The notes below the pieces were generated by a model. It saw only the letters and a program-made list of their open reading frames with translations. It did not search any database and was not told where the DNA came from. The position numbers and the translations under genes were made by a program. From positions 25,100-89,099 of the forward strand of contig NZ_LNNB01000026.1 in assembly GCF_001747895.1 (NCBI RefSeq): a stretch of 64,000 bases of DNA, in the 5' to 3' direction. Position 1 is the first letter of the stretch, and every line of letters begins with the position of its first letter. Positions 20,604 to 30,343 of the stretch are shown piece after piece. The DNA is from Staphylococcus equorum (GTDB lineage Bacteria > Bacillota > Bacilli > Staphylococcales > Staphylococcaceae).

Positions 20604-21813
20604 TAACAATCACATTTTCGAGTTCTAGAATTTTGAGGAATTGGCTAACGGTGTATTTCATTGCTTTTTCATCAATATTGAAGTTTGGACTGTGATGTGG
20701 GTGTGTTGTATCTTTTTCTGGATTACCACAACCAGTCAGAAATAAAGCGCCTGGACGGACTTTTAAGTAATGAGAGAAGTCTTCACCAATCATCATTAAT
20801 TCTGACTCGTTGAATCTTAAGTTAATATCGTTTGCTGCTTTTTTAACAACTTCATAGCTATTTGGATTGTTATGGACAGGTAGATAGCCCTTAATGTAAT
20901 CCATTGTGTATGTGATGTCGTTTGCCACAGCGAGTCCTTGTAAGAGTTTATCCATTTTAGTCATGACATGAGTTTGAACTTCTGTATCGAATGTACGTAC
21001 AGTGCCTTTACAAAATGCAGTGTCAGGAATGATATTATCTGCAGATCCTGCTTGGACCATACCAAAACTTATCACTGCCTGTTTGACGGGATCAATGGTT
21101 CTTGAAACGATTTTTTGTGCACTCATAATAAATTCAGCCATGATTACTACAGGATCAATGGTTTCGTGTGGTTTAGCACCATGTCCACCTTTACCTTGAA
21201 TTGTAATATTAAATTCATCTGGTGAAGCCATCATTGCACCAGCACGGGAATAAATCGTACCTGTAGGATAACCGCTCCATAAATGGTTAGCGTATATTTT
21301 GTCTACGTCTTGTAAACAACCATCGTCTATCATTTCTTGAGAGCCACCTGGCATTACTTCTTCGCCATATTGGAAGATGAGTACCACGTCACCATTTAAA
21401 AATTGTAGATGTTGCTCTATAATTTCTGCAACACCTAATAAAGTCGCCGTGTGCCCATCATGACCACATGCGTGCATAGCACCTGGATTTTTAGATTTAT
21501 AATCCACTTCTGTAAGCTCATCTATAGGTAGTGCATCAAAGTCTGCACGTAATGCTACTGTAGGCCCATCGCCACGACCTTTAAAAGTCGCAACGATACC
21601 ATTGCGACCTACGGGTGTACGTATTTCACATGACAATTGACTCAATTGATTTTGAATATAATCATGAGTATGGTACTCTTCGAACGATAATTCGGGATAT
21701 TGATGTAAGTACCGACGTACTTGTATCATTTTACTTTCTTTTTCTTGCGCTAGTTGAAACCAATCAAACAACTTCAACCCTTCTTCCTTAGTCATTTTTA
21801 TCCAGTATACCAT
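20593..21813 (-). CDS. M20 family amidohydrolase
   Basis: A metallo-amidohydrolase of the M20D group (406 residues), which hydrolyses N-acyl amino acids or related amides in the cytoplasm. Metal ligands appear in HACGHDGHTATLLG (Cys116, His118) and YGEEVMPGG (Glu151-Glu152). GKGGHGAKPHETIDP marks the dimerisation domain, and a C-terminal GEDFSHY supplies another ligand region. The length is typical. The start is uncertain: neither the ATG at 21813 nor the one at 21795 has a strong ribosome binding site. The gene is divergent from kbl and shares the region with a cre-like site. The natural substrate cannot be read from the sequence. Confidence 0.88.
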   Translation of the reverse strand: MVYWIKMTKEEGLKLFDWFQLAQEKESKMIQVRRYLHQYPELSFEEYHTHDYIQNQLSQLSCEIRTPVGRNGIVATFKGRGDGPTVALRADFDALPIDELTEVDYKSKNPGAMHACGHDGHTATLLGVAEIIEQHLQFLNGDVVLIFQYGEEVMPGGSQEMIDDGCLQDVDKIYANHLWSGYPTGTIYSRAGAMMASPDEFNITIQGKGGHGAKPHETIDPVVIMAEFIMSAQKIVSRTIDPVKQAVISFGMVQAGSADNIIPDTAFCKGTVRTFDTEVQTHVMTKMDKLLQGLAVANDITYTMDYIKGYLPVHNNPNSYEVVKKAANDINLRFNESELMMIGEDFSHYLKVRPGALFLTGCGNPEKDTTHPHHSPNFNIDEKAMKYTVSQFLKILELENVIVSTT

Positions 21814-21863
21814 TTAAAATAACTTAACTGTACCACCAATTATTAACGTACAAATCTAATTGT

Positions 21864-21877
21864 AGAAAACGCTTTCT
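21864..21877. promoter_or_regulatory. Candidate cre (CcpA) site between amidohydrolase and kbl
   Basis: AGAAAACGCTTTCT matches the cre consensus TGWAARCGYTWNCA at 12 of 14 positions. It lies between two divergent genes, about 50 bases from the amidohydrolase start. Confidence 0.45.
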
Positions 21878-21962
21878 TTATAATTGTTATTCTACTTCCA
21901 TGTATTTTAAAAATAGGTTATGATTAACTTAAACACAAAGACAATCCAAAGGGGGACTTGCA

Positions 21963-23153
21963 GTGGTACAATCACTACATGGCTTTTTAGATGAAAATAT
22001 TCAGTATTTAAAAGATAACGGGTTATACAATGAAATTGATACAATTGAAGGTGCGAATGGGCCTGAAATTCAGATCAAGGGAAAGCATTACGTTAACTTA
22101 TCTTCAAATAATTATTTAGGACTAGCAACAGATGAAGATTTGAAACAAGCTGCGAAAGATGCAATTGATACACATGGCGTTGGTGCAGGTGCAGTACGTT
22201 CGATTAATGGTACATTAGATTTACATGATGAATTAGAAGCAAAATTAGCTGAATTTAAAGGAACAGAAGCAGCAGTCGCATATCAATCAGGTTTCAACTG
22301 TAATATGGCAGCAATTTCTGCTGTTATGAATAAACATGATGCGATACTTTCAGATGAACTAAATCATGCATCTATTATAGATGGCTGTCGTTTATCTAAA
22401 GCGAAAATTATTCGAGTAAACCACTCAGATATGGAAGACTTACGTGCAAAAGCAAAAGAAGCAGTAGAGTCAGGTCAATATAATAAAGTTATGTACATTA
22501 CTGATGGTGTATTCAGTATGGACGGCGATGTTGCGAAACTGCCAGAAATCGTTGAAATCGCTGAAGAATTTGGCTTAATTACTTATGTTGATGACGCGCA
22601 TGGTTCAGGCGTGATGGGTAAAGGTGCCGGCACAGTAAAACATTTTGGCTTACAAGATAGAATTGATTTCCAAATGGGCACGTTATCAAAAGCGATTGGT
22701 GTTGTAGGTGGTTATGTAGCTGGTACACAATCATTAATTGATTGGTTAAAAGTGCAATCAAGACCATTCTTATTCTCAACATCATTAGCGCCTGGAGATA
22801 CGAAAGCAATCACTGAATCAGTGAAAAAATTAATGGCATCTACAGAATTACACGATAAACTTTGGGATAATGGTAATTATTTAAAAGCTGGATTAAAAGA
22901 ACTTGGATTTAATATTGGTAACTCTGAAACACCAATCACACCGGTTATTATTGGTGATGAGAAAGAAACACAAGCGTTCAGTAGCCGTTTGAAAGACGAA
23001 GGCATCTATGTGAAGTCAATTGTCTTCCCAACGGTTCCAAAAGGCACAGGACGTGTGCGTAACATGCCAACAGCTGCACATACGAAAGAAATGTTAAATC
23101 AGGCATTAGCTGCGTATGAAAAAGTAGGCAAAGAACTAGGAACAATTAAATAG
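21963..23153 (+). CDS. kbl: Glycine C-acetyltransferase (2-amino-3-ketobutyrate CoA ligase)
   Basis: A pyridoxal-phosphate enzyme of the alpha-oxoamine synthase family (396 residues) that cleaves 2-amino-3-ketobutyrate to glycine and acetyl-CoA in threonine breakdown. Visible marks are SSNNYLGLA, GSGAxxRxxxGT-type sequence near residue 75 ([11 protein letters not shown]), DDAHGSG, and GTLSKAIG containing the cofactor lysine. The start is a GTG at 21963 behind AGGGGGAC. Staphylococci carry a copy close to tuf, so the position is conserved. No threonine dehydrogenase is adjacent in the window, so an 8-amino-7-oxononanoate synthase-like role cannot be fully excluded. Confidence 0.88.
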   Translation: MVQSLHGFLDENIQYLKDNGLYNEIDTIEGANGPEIQIKGKHYVNLSSNNYLGLATDEDLKQAAKDAIDTHGVGAGAVRSINGTLDLHDELEAKLAEFKGTEAAVAYQSGFNCNMAAISAVMNKHDAILSDELNHASIIDGCRLSKAKIIRVNHSDMEDLRAKAKEAVESGQYNKVMYITDGVFSMDGDVAKLPEIVEIAEEFGLITYVDDAHGSGVMGKGAGTVKHFGLQDRIDFQMGTLSKAIGVVGGYVAGTQSLIDWLKVQSRPFLFSTSLAPGDTKAITESVKKLMASTELHDKLWDNGNYLKAGLKELGFNIGNSETPITPVIIGDEKETQAFSSRLKDEGIYVKSIVFPTVPKGTGRVRNMPTAAHTKEMLNQALAAYEKVGKELGTIK

Positions 23154-23171
23154 TAATGATTTAATCATTAT

Positions 23172-23224
23172 GGGGGCAGGAAGATGAAATCAAATTTTGA
23201 TTTCTCTCCTGCTCCCGTTTTTTT
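23172..23224 (+). terminator. Repeat-type terminator after kbl
   Basis: A long imperfect palindrome with GGGGCAGGA and GAAATCAAA on the left, their complements TTTGATTTC and TCCTGCTCC on the right, and a run of seven T residues. A near-identical element lies at 55424-55478, so this is a dispersed staphylococcal terminator-like repeat. Confidence 0.85.
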
Positions 23225-23290
23225 ATGAAATAAAAGGGAATAAATTGAAAATAACTACAAAATTTCAGGAAATGAATTAGGAGTGGGTAA

Positions 23291-23785
23291 ATGGCAAAAC
23301 TCATAATAATTAGAGGGAATTCAGGCAGTGGTAAAAGTACAATTGCTCAAAATATACAAAACTATCTAGGTGAAGGAGTAATGTTAATAGGCCAAGATGA
23401 GGTGCGTAGGCATATGCTCAATGTAAAAGATAAACCTGGAAATTTGTCTATTAACTTAATAGAAGAAATTGCAGAATATGGTATTAAGCACTGTAATTAT
23501 GTAATTATTGAGGGTATTTTAAATAAACAAAAGTATGGCACTATGCTACAAAAGCTAATAGAATATGATGGCATACAAGCATATGTATATTATTTTGACC
23601 TAGCTTTTAATGAGACCGTTCGCAGACACCATATGAAAGAAAATACAAATTTTGATAAACAAGAAATGGCAAAGTGGTTTATAGAAAGAGATTTCTTGAA
23701 TGTCCAAGGTGAATTTTGTATTAATCAGGAGATGACTGAAATGGAAATTTTACAGCAAATGTTAAATGATATGCACGATAATTAA
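23291..23785 (+). CDS. Small P-loop kinase
   Basis: A 164-residue P-loop NTPase with Walker A GNSGSGKST at residues 9-17 and GQDEVRRHML shortly after, where zeta-toxin and chloramphenicol-phosphotransferase-type kinases place their catalytic Asp. EGIL in the middle resembles the substrate-holding region of the same group. The sequence suggests a small-molecule kinase. No antitoxin-like gene is adjacent, so a toxin role is not supported. GGAGTG precedes the ATG. A bidirectional terminator separates it from the convergent membrane protein gene. Substrate unknown. Confidence 0.7.
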   Translation: MAKLIIIRGNSGSGKSTIAQNIQNYLGEGVMLIGQDEVRRHMLNVKDKPGNLSINLIEEIAEYGIKHCNYVIIEGILNKQKYGTMLQKLIEYDGIQAYVYYFDLAFNETVRRHHMKENTNFDKQEMAKWFIERDFLNVQGEFCINQEMTEMEILQQMLNDMHDN

Positions 23786-23822
23786 AATAACCATGCTACT
23801 TTTTAGTAACATGGTTATTAAA
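23786..23822. terminator. Bidirectional terminator
   Basis: AATAACCATG (23786-23795) pairs with CATGGTTATT (23810-23819) between convergent genes. Confidence 0.8.
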
Positions 23823-23859
23823 CATGATTATATGAAAATGAGCAGGGTTTTCAATGTGT

Positions 23860-24303
23860 TTAAAGTCCTGTTTTAGACTTTAAACGTTTGCGCGTTTGTT
23901 TATTTTGGATAAATGGAATTGTGAACCATAAGATATGAAGCATACTTGCTAGTATAACAAGTACAATTGGAATAAATATTTCAACTATACTAATATTTAC
24001 AACGAATGATGCCAAAATAAACGCAGTGATAGACGGTACTGCACAAATAATGACTACAGTTAACAGTACAAATTGCAATACTTGGGTTGCGATAGGGCTA
24101 TATATATCTAGTATTACAATAGCGACATAAAATAGCGTGATAAAGGCAAGTAGTACAATAATCCAACCGAGAGCCAAACCAGTTTCAGATTCAATAAAAT
24201 TTTGATAGGGCGCTAAGATTGGCAGAATGAATAAAATCATAACTGATAACCATGACAGTACGCCAAAAAACAGAAATAATTTTTTAGATCTATTATGAGT
24301 CAT
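23860..24303 (-). CDS. Small integral membrane protein, unknown function
   Basis: A 147-residue protein with four or five hydrophobic segments (about residues 9-30, 43-66, 73-93, 96-117 and 118-135) and a basic tail NKQTRKRLKSK. I do not recognise a family. The ATG at 24303 is chosen because AAGGAGGT lies seven bases upstream; the frame is open further upstream but without a ribosome binding site. It is transcribed convergently with the kinase gene. No operon partners are visible. Confidence 0.75.
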   Translation of the reverse strand: MTHNRSKKLFLFFGVLSWLSVMILFILPILAPYQNFIESETGLALGWIIVLLAFITLFYVAIVILDIYSPIATQVLQFVLLTVVIICAVPSITAFILASFVVNISIVEIFIPIVLVILASMLHILWFTIPFIQNKQTRKRLKSKTGL

Positions 24304-24726
24304 AGTAAAAACCTCCTTAAGATACCAAACCCATGTCATCTTATAGTTAAGAGATGTGTTTTTTACTAGAGGTAATTCTAAATGGTTAAGCACAATATAA
24401 TTCATCCAACGCTTTCACTTATTTATATACCTATAAAATAGTATTTTTACACTATGGATCAATGGTCTTTCCAATGACAGAAAAGTTATTTTAAATATTA
24501 TTTTTTAAGAATCACTCTCAATATAATGAATGAAAATATACTTATAGCATTAATGAGTCGATTTTTAGACAAAAATATTAATAAATTTATATTTACCTCC
24601 ACACATATTTTACTTAATATAATTATAATATATTGTATTAGACTGCGCTCTATTTAGTGATGAATTGTTAAAATGGAATAATCAAACATTGGAGCTATTG
24701 TCGAATTTTCAGGAGCGACTAAAAAT
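24304..24726 (+). other. AT-rich intergenic region before the second wall-polymer region
   Basis: No gene or clear structured element was recognised. It separates the minus-strand membrane protein from the plus-strand 965-residue transferase and must contain both promoters, but no consensus promoter stood out. Confidence 0.5.
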
Positions 24727-27624
24727 ATGAAGAAATTAGTGGTTTATGGTAGTTTTTCATCAATGAATGAAGTTGAAGAAATCGTAACACATTGTAGAGA
24801 TGAATATAAAAAAATTATTATAGCGTATCATATAAAATCTATGATACAAGCTGAAATTGAAGACATTAATGGTATTGATCTCGTACTAAAATATAAAAAT
24901 TTAAGTGACTTGGCTATATTTGAAACTGAAGACTATCAAATCATAAGTCTAAATGAACTTTTATATGAAAAATATGATTTTAAAATGAGCATTGTAATAC
25001 CTGTATATAATACAGAGCAATACATTGAAGAAACATTAGAAAGTATTATTAAACAAAATATGAATTTAGAGGATATACAGATTATTCTTGTGAATGATGG
25101 GTCGACGGATAATTCAGATGCTATATTAACTGAATATAGAAATAGGTATCCTAATAACATTTATTATATAAGTAAAAAAAATGAAGGGGTTTCTATCGCT
25201 AGAAATACAGGATTAAAGTATGTAAGAGGTAAATATGTGAACTTTCTTGATTCGGATGACAAGTGGGGACTTACAACTTTAAAGAATGTATATAATTATT
25301 TTGAGATGAATCCTACGCTTGACGTTATCTCTACAAGGTTAAGGTTTTTTGACAATATTGTTGGAGATCATCCCTTAAATTTTAAATATGAAAACAAAGT
25401 AAATAAAGTCGTGGATTTAAAACAAGATTACGATTATATTCAAATGAATGTTGCTTCTGCGTTTTTTAGAACGTCAGCTATTAAAGGTATAACATTTGAT
25501 ACTTCATTAAAATATGGTGAAGATGCTAAATTTGTTTACAATATTATTAAACAAACTTTTAAGATTGGTTTAATGAGCTACACGCAAGGTTGTTATTGGT
25601 ATAGAAAAAGAAAAGACGAATCATCAGCTATAGATAAAGCATTATCTAACCCAACATTTTATAGTCCGACTATTGAAAGATTCCATAATTACTTAATCAA
25701 TGATAGCTATGACAATAAAATTCCTAAGTACGTACAAATGATGATTTTATATGATTTACAATATAGATTAAGTTATCAAAATATTACCCTTTCAACCCTG
25801 AACAGTAAACAACTAGAAAAATATACAAACCAAATCATTCATTTACTTAAACGAATGGATGACGACGTAATCTCTAATGCGCATTTAAAGCAAATTAATG
25901 CTGTGTATCAAATCGCTATTTTATCAGTGAAGTATGAAGGAACAAATTTAAATATAAAGCACGAAAGCGGAGAATATAAAATATATTCTAACCAGATTTT
26001 TATTAAAAATGTGAGTGATATGTATTTAAAGACAGAATATCTTTATGAAAAAAACAAACTATTAAAATGCGGATATAGCTTACCAAATATTAACATGAAT
26101 ATTGATGTTATACCTGTAGTAATAATTAATAAAGAAGAAATCGTTCGACCTGTTCAGGAAACGATTATAACATCACAAAAATTTTTGAATAAAAACATAA
26201 GTTATAATAAATTTTACAGATTTGATATACATTTAAATGACGACATCAAGCAGATAGAATTAAAATATCTTGTGAATCATAATAATTTAGAAAAGATTAA
26301 CCAAGTCAGTAAAACACAGCATACGAATTTTAGTAATACGAGGATTCCATTTAAACAATACGCTAATAGAATGTTAAGAATTGAAGATAATAAGAAGATT
26401 CTCAATATTAAAAAGAAGCGGCTTATTGTATTGAAAAATATACTTGGCTTACTTAAAAATAAAAAAACGAGAAAGTCAGCTATATATAAAATAGTAGGCA
26501 TTATTAATAAAAAAAGAAGTAATGACAAAATATGGTTATTTGTCGATAGATTAGATAAGGCAGGTGATAACGCAGAAGCATTGTTTGATTTTGTGGTAAA
26601 AAATAAACCTGACGTTAAAGCATATTTTCTTATTTATCCTTCTAGCCCAGACTTTGTAAAGTTACGTGAAAAATATGGTAATAAGGTTGTTGCATTTAAT
26701 AGTAAAAGACACCATATACTCATGTTTAAAACAAACAAATTTTTCACATCACACTCAGAAGCATATCTGTTTAATCCGTTTGGTGTCATCAATGGAAAAT
26801 TTATCAGAGAGCTTTTAGACTTTGAATTCATATTTTTACAACATGGTGTGATTCAAAACGACTTATCTACGTTATTACATAAACGGAACAAACCAATAGA
26901 TTATTTTATTACAAGTGCTGAAGCAGAGAAAAGAGAAATTATAGAAAAATATGGTTTTAGCGAGCAAGAAGTGATACTTTCAGGATTATCTAGGTTTGAT
27001 TTATTAAGTCACAATAAAAAAAGCACTGAGCAAGTTATAACCATCATGCCTACTTGGAGACCTCATCTACTTGAAGTAAGTGATAAACAATTCGTAGCAA
27101 GTCATTTTTATAAATCCATCTATGCATTAATAACTCATCCTAAGATTCAACAAATAGCCAAACATAAGAACAATAAAATTAATTTGTGCTTACATCCAAG
27201 AATGCAAGATAGATTTTCTAAATTTTTTAAGCAGATTACATATATCAACATTCCTAATCAATTTAGTTATAAAGATATCATTAGCAATACCAACTTATTA
27301 ATAACAGATGTATCGTCTATCGCATTTGATATTGCTTATTTAAGAAAACCAATCATTTATTATCAATTTGATATTGATGAAATTTATAGATATTCAGTGT
27401 ACACTCCAGGCTATTTCAACTATGAACAAAATGGTTTTGGTCCTGTAACTTATGATGTATGTTCATTAGTAAAAGAAGTCGTTAAAATTAGAAAAAACAA
27501 CTTCAAAGCAAGCAAGTTTTACTTAAGAAGAAGTGCTATGTTTTTCAAATATCATGATCAAAACAATAGACAACGAACTGTAGAGTTAATATCAGAGCAA
27601 TCACTAAGTTATAAGCCGTATTGA
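24727..27624 (+). CDS. Large GT2 glycosyltransferase / CDP-glycerol glycerophosphotransferase fusion
   Basis: A 965-residue cytoplasmic protein. An N-terminal 85-residue segment of unknown type precedes a GT2 domain (IVIPVYNTEQ near 88, NDGSTD near 122, LDSDD near 173). A central 250 residues (about 400-600) look beta-rich and unassigned. The C-terminal 360 residues are a glycerophosphotransferase-like domain with FLQHGVIQND near 703, PTWR near 774, LHPRM near 820 and TDVSS near 859. The QHGV and TDVSS forms differ from the WHGTP and TDYSS of classical TagF/TarF and define a separate subfamily. AGGAG precedes the ATG. It probably helps build a sugar- and polyol-phosphate-containing wall polymer. 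It is alone here, with acetyltransferase genes next. Confidence 0.8.
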   Translation: MKKLVVYGSFSSMNEVEEIVTHCRDEYKKIIIAYHIKSMIQAEIEDINGIDLVLKYKNLSDLAIFETEDYQIISLNELLYEKYDFKMSIVIPVYNTEQYIEETLESIIKQNMNLEDIQIILVNDGSTDNSDAILTEYRNRYPNNIYYISKKNEGVSIARNTGLKYVRGKYVNFLDSDDKWGLTTLKNVYNYFEMNPTLDVISTRLRFFDNIVGDHPLNFKYENKVNKVVDLKQDYDYIQMNVASAFFRTSAIKGITFDTSLKYGEDAKFVYNIIKQTFKIGLMSYTQGCYWYRKRKDESSAIDKALSNPTFYSPTIERFHNYLINDSYDNKIPKYVQMMILYDLQYRLSYQNITLSTLNSKQLEKYTNQIIHLLKRMDDDVISNAHLKQINAVYQIAILSVKYEGTNLNIKHESGEYKIYSNQIFIKNVSDMYLKTEYLYEKNKLLKCGYSLPNINMNIDVIPVVIINKEEIVRPVQETIITSQKFLNKNISYNKFYRFDIHLNDDIKQIELKYLVNHNNLEKINQVSKTQHTNFSNTRIPFKQYANRMLRIEDNKKILNIKKKRLIVLKNILGLLKNKKTRKSAIYKIVGIINKKRSNDKIWLFVDRLDKAGDNAEALFDFVVKNKPDVKAYFLIYPSSPDFVKLREKYGNKVVAFNSKRHHILMFKTNKFFTSHSEAYLFNPFGVINGKFIRELLDFEFIFLQHGVIQNDLSTLLHKRNKPIDYFITSAEAEKREIIEKYGFSEQEVILSGLSRFDLLSHNKKSTEQVITIMPTWRPHLLEVSDKQFVASHFYKSIYALITHPKIQQIAKHKNNKINLCLHPRMQDRFSKFFKQITYINIPNQFSYKDIISNTNLLITDVSSIAFDIAYLRKPIIYYQFDIDEIYRYSVYTPGYFNYEQNGFGPVTYDVCSLVKEVVKIRKNNFKASKFYLRRSAMFFKYHDQNNRQRTVELISEQSLSYKPY

Positions 27625-27692
27625 ATGATACGCTTTCATAGTTAAAAATGTTATAGTTTAGATAACAGATAGCGCTATGAAGGGGATTTTAG

Positions 27693-28265
27693 ATGACAAA
27701 AAATTTAGGGTTGCATTTTACTACGCAACGCCTTATCATTAGACCGTTGGAAGAAAATGATTACGAAACATGGTTGCGTGGTTTTGTAAACCGTAAGCCA
27801 TCTCAATTTAAATATGATAAAGGCCAAGTAGATATGTCACATGCGACTGAACCGTGGTTTGCAGCACTTATAGTAAGGCAACAACAAGCTATTGAAGCAG
27901 ATGATTTATATATCTTTGGGATTTTTGATGAAGATATGAATCATTTAGGGATGCTTGATATTAAAAACTTAAGCCGTGACAATTTTCAGTGGGCTGAAAT
28001 TGGTTATTTTATTCATAATCAATACTGGAATCAAGGCTTTGCTTATGAAGCAGTGGCAGAATTAGTTAAACAAGCACGAGATACGTTGCATTTTCACAGA
28101 CTTGAAGCACATATCAATATAGATAATGTGCCTTCAATCGGTTTGATTGAAAAAGTGGGCTTTCAATTCGAATGTGTACGCAAAGGTTTCATATTTGAGG
28201 ATGGCAAATGGACAGATCATTATGTGTACTATTTAAATACACACAACGAAATCATAGATGAGTAA
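27693..28265 (+). CDS. GNAT acetyltransferase, RimJ/RimL type
   Basis: A 190-residue N-acetyltransferase. LHFTTQRLIIRPLEENDYETW is the typical start of the RimJ/RimL branch. The acetyl-CoA pyrophosphate-binding region is NQYWNQGFAYEAVAEL, followed by LEAHINIDNVPSIGLIEKVGF. AAGGGG precedes the ATG. It ends 31 bases before another GNAT gene, so the two are likely one transcript. Substrate unknown; RimJ/RimL-type enzymes modify protein N-termini or small amines. Confidence 0.85.
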   Translation: MTKNLGLHFTTQRLIIRPLEENDYETWLRGFVNRKPSQFKYDKGQVDMSHATEPWFAALIVRQQQAIEADDLYIFGIFDEDMNHLGMLDIKNLSRDNFQWAEIGYFIHNQYWNQGFAYEAVAELVKQARDTLHFHRLEAHINIDNVPSIGLIEKVGFQFECVRKGFIFEDGKWTDHYVYYLNTHNEIIDE

Positions 28266-28296
28266 TAGTAATAACTTAGAAGGAAGGAGTGTCAAC

Positions 28297-28803
28297 ATGG
28301 TTGAATTTAGAGAATTAACAATGGGTGACGAAGCAATGTATTGTGATTATATGAGAGAATGGATTGATCATGATGAAAAGGTAGTGCCTGAGATTACAAA
28401 CATTACGAAATATAGTGATTTTGAAGAAATAGTTCACGAATTAGCAGATAACAAATCACACGACCAAACTGTAGATAATACGACATTGTTTTTAATAGAT
28501 GATGATGAAATCATCGGTGCTGCCAATATTCGTCATAACTTAAACGATAGACTGAAAAAAGTCGGCGGCCATGTTGGCTACGGCATTCGTAATAAACACC
28601 GTGGCAAAGGTTTTGGCAACAAGTTGTTGAAGAAATCTTTAGACTACTTATCAAGAATTGGTGTTCAAGAAGCTTTGATTACTTGTGATCAAGATAATGA
28701 AGTTTCCGTAGCAGTAATTAAGCATAACGGTGGCGAAGAAATCGAACCTTCTACATTGGATGATGGTACAGTCATACGCCGTTTCCAGATTGAGATAGCA
28801 TAA
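28297..28803 (+). CDS. GNAT family N-acetyltransferase
   Basis: A 168-residue acetyltransferase with the acetyl-CoA loop GYGIRNKHRGKGFGNKLL and a following ALITCDQDNEVSVAVIKHNGGEE segment, typical of the GNAT family. The start is set at the ATG at 28297 because AAGGAAGGAG lies upstream; an in-frame ATG at 28258 overlaps the preceding gene and lacks a binding site. It sits directly after another GNAT gene and before a terminator. Substrate not predictable. Confidence 0.85.
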   Translation: MVEFRELTMGDEAMYCDYMREWIDHDEKVVPEITNITKYSDFEEIVHELADNKSHDQTVDNTTLFLIDDDEIIGAANIRHNLNDRLKKVGGHVGYGIRNKHRGKGFGNKLLKKSLDYLSRIGVQEALITCDQDNEVSVAVIKHNGGEEIEPSTLDDGTVIRRFQIEIA

Positions 28804-28821
28804 TAATAGAATGTGAATTTT

Positions 28822-28856
28822 AAAGTTGTTAGCCAATGTGCTGACAACTTTTTTTG
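28822..28856 (+). terminator. Terminator after the acetyltransferase pair
   Basis: AAAGTTGT (28822-28829) pairs with ACAACTT (28844-28850); an inner AGC/GCT pair extends the stem, and a T-run follows. Confidence 0.85.
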
Positions 28857-28891
28857 ATTTATAATACTATAATCTTTAAATCATCAATTAA

Positions 28892-28905
28892 TGTAACCGC
28901 AAACA
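28892..28905. promoter_or_regulatory. Candidate cre site upstream of scoA
   Basis: TGTAACCGCAAACA keeps the TG, central CG and CA of the cre consensus, with two mismatches. It lies about 85 bases before the ketone-body operon, where carbon catabolite repression would make sense. Confidence 0.4.
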
Positions 28906-28989
28906 TAAATAAAAGACTTCACTAGCAGTTTCAAGTATAATCGTTTTTAGTACTAGGTGTTAAAAAATAGATAGAAATGAGGTTTATTT

Positions 28990-29694
28990 ATGTCGAAAGT
29001 AATTAAGGATATACATACAGCATTCGATGGACTAGAGGATGGTATGACTGTGCTTGCTGGTGGCTTTGGGTTATGTGGCATACCAGAACATGCTATCGAA
29101 GCAATCCGTACGAAGGGTACGAAAGCTTTAACAGTAGTAAGTAATAACTGTGGTGTAGATGATTTTGGCTTAGGCCGTTTATTAGAGAAACAACAAATTG
29201 ATAAAATGATTAGTTCCTACGTGGGTGAAAATAAAATATTTGAACAACAATTAATTAATGGTGAATTAGATGTAGAATTAACACCACAAGGTACATTAGC
29301 TGAGAAATTACGCTCAGGTGGCGCAGGTATACCTGCTTTTTATACGAAAACAGGTGTAGGTACGTTAATTGCTGAAGGTAAAGAAACACGTGAATTTGAT
29401 GGTGAAACGTATGTGATGGAACGTGCGATTAAAGGTGATTTTGGTATTGTAAAAGCGCAAAAAGCAGATACTTTTGGCAATTTAGTTTTTGAAAAAACTG
29501 CGCGTAATTTCAATCCCTTATGTGCGATGGCTGCCACAACGACTGTCGTTGAAGTTGAAGAATTAGTTGAAGTTGGAGAAATTGATCCGGATGAAGTACA
29601 TATGTCAGGCGTTTACGTCGACTTTATTTATTTAGGAGAGCATTTTGAAAAACGCATTGAGAAACGCACAGTGAAGGAGGCTAATCATGGATAA
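28990..29694 (+). CDS. scoA: 3-oxoacid CoA-transferase subunit A
   Basis: The alpha subunit (234 residues) of a two-subunit CoA-transferase that moves CoA from succinyl-CoA (or acetyl-CoA) to acetoacetate. GMTVLAGGFGLCGIPEH and VVSNNCGVDDFGLG are the family landmarks. It overlaps scoB by eight bases, indicating translational coupling, and bdhA follows immediately. Together the three genes convert 3-hydroxybutyrate to acetoacetyl-CoA. The ScoA/AtoD distinction rests on context and is not certain. Confidence 0.9.
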   Translation: MSKVIKDIHTAFDGLEDGMTVLAGGFGLCGIPEHAIEAIRTKGTKALTVVSNNCGVDDFGLGRLLEKQQIDKMISSYVGENKIFEQQLINGELDVELTPQGTLAEKLRSGGAGIPAFYTKTGVGTLIAEGKETREFDGETYVMERAIKGDFGIVKAQKADTFGNLVFEKTARNFNPLCAMAATTTVVEVEELVEVGEIDPDEVHMSGVYVDFIYLGEHFEKRIEKRTVKEANHG

Positions 29695-30334
29695 ACAATT
29701 ACAGCGTAAGAAGATTATTCAACGTGCTGCACAAGAGATTAAAAGCGATATGGTAATTAATTTAGGTATTGGTATGCCTACGCTTGTGGCCAATGAAATC
29801 AATGACCACGTAGAGAATGTCTTTTTCCAATCTGAAAATGGTTTGTTAGGTATCGGAACTTATCCAACAGACGCCGAAGTGGACCCAGACTTAATCAATG
29901 CAGGTAAAGAAACGGTGACTGCTGCGAAAGGTGCGTCGTATTTTGATAATGCGGAATCCTTCGCTATGATTCGTGGTGGACATATCGACTTAGCAATCCT
30001 TGGGGGCATGGAAGTCTCGCAAACTGGAGATTTAGCCAATTACATGATTCCAGGTAAATTAGTCAAAGGTATGGGTGGGGCGATGGATTTAGTCGTCGGC
30101 GCACAAAAGGTCGTCGTAATTATGGATCACATGAATAAACATGGTGAGTCTAAGATTAAAGCACAATGTGAATTACCACTCACAGGTGCTGGCGTCGTTA
30201 ACACATTAATTACAGATTTAGCAGTATTTCAATTTGAACACGGAGTGATGAAGCTTGTTGAATTGCAAGATGGTGTCACTTTGGAAGAAGTTGAAGCCAA
30301 TACAGAAGCGCAATTTGAAAATCATTTGAAGTAG
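29687..30334 (+). CDS. scoB: 3-oxoacid CoA-transferase subunit B
   Basis: The beta subunit (215 residues) carries the catalytic glutamate in the SENGLLGIG motif, which forms the glutamyl-CoA intermediate. The INLGIGMPTLVAN start and GGHIDLAILGGMEVS are typical. Its AAGGAGG ribosome binding site lies inside the end of scoA. It is followed nine bases later by the 3-hydroxybutyrate dehydrogenase gene. Confidence 0.92.
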   Translation: MDKQLQRKKIIQRAAQEIKSDMVINLGIGMPTLVANEINDHVENVFFQSENGLLGIGTYPTDAEVDPDLINAGKETVTAAKGASYFDNAESFAMIRGGHIDLAILGGMEVSQTGDLANYMIPGKLVKGMGGAMDLVVGAQKVVVIMDHMNKHGESKIKAQCELPLTGAGVVNTLITDLAVFQFEHGVMKLVELQDGVTLEEVEANTEAQFENHLK

Positions 30335-30343
30335 GTGTGGAGA

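Noticed and set aside
23291..23785. Zeta-type toxin of a toxin-antitoxin pair
   Set aside because: The P-loop resembles the group, but no small antitoxin gene is adjacent.
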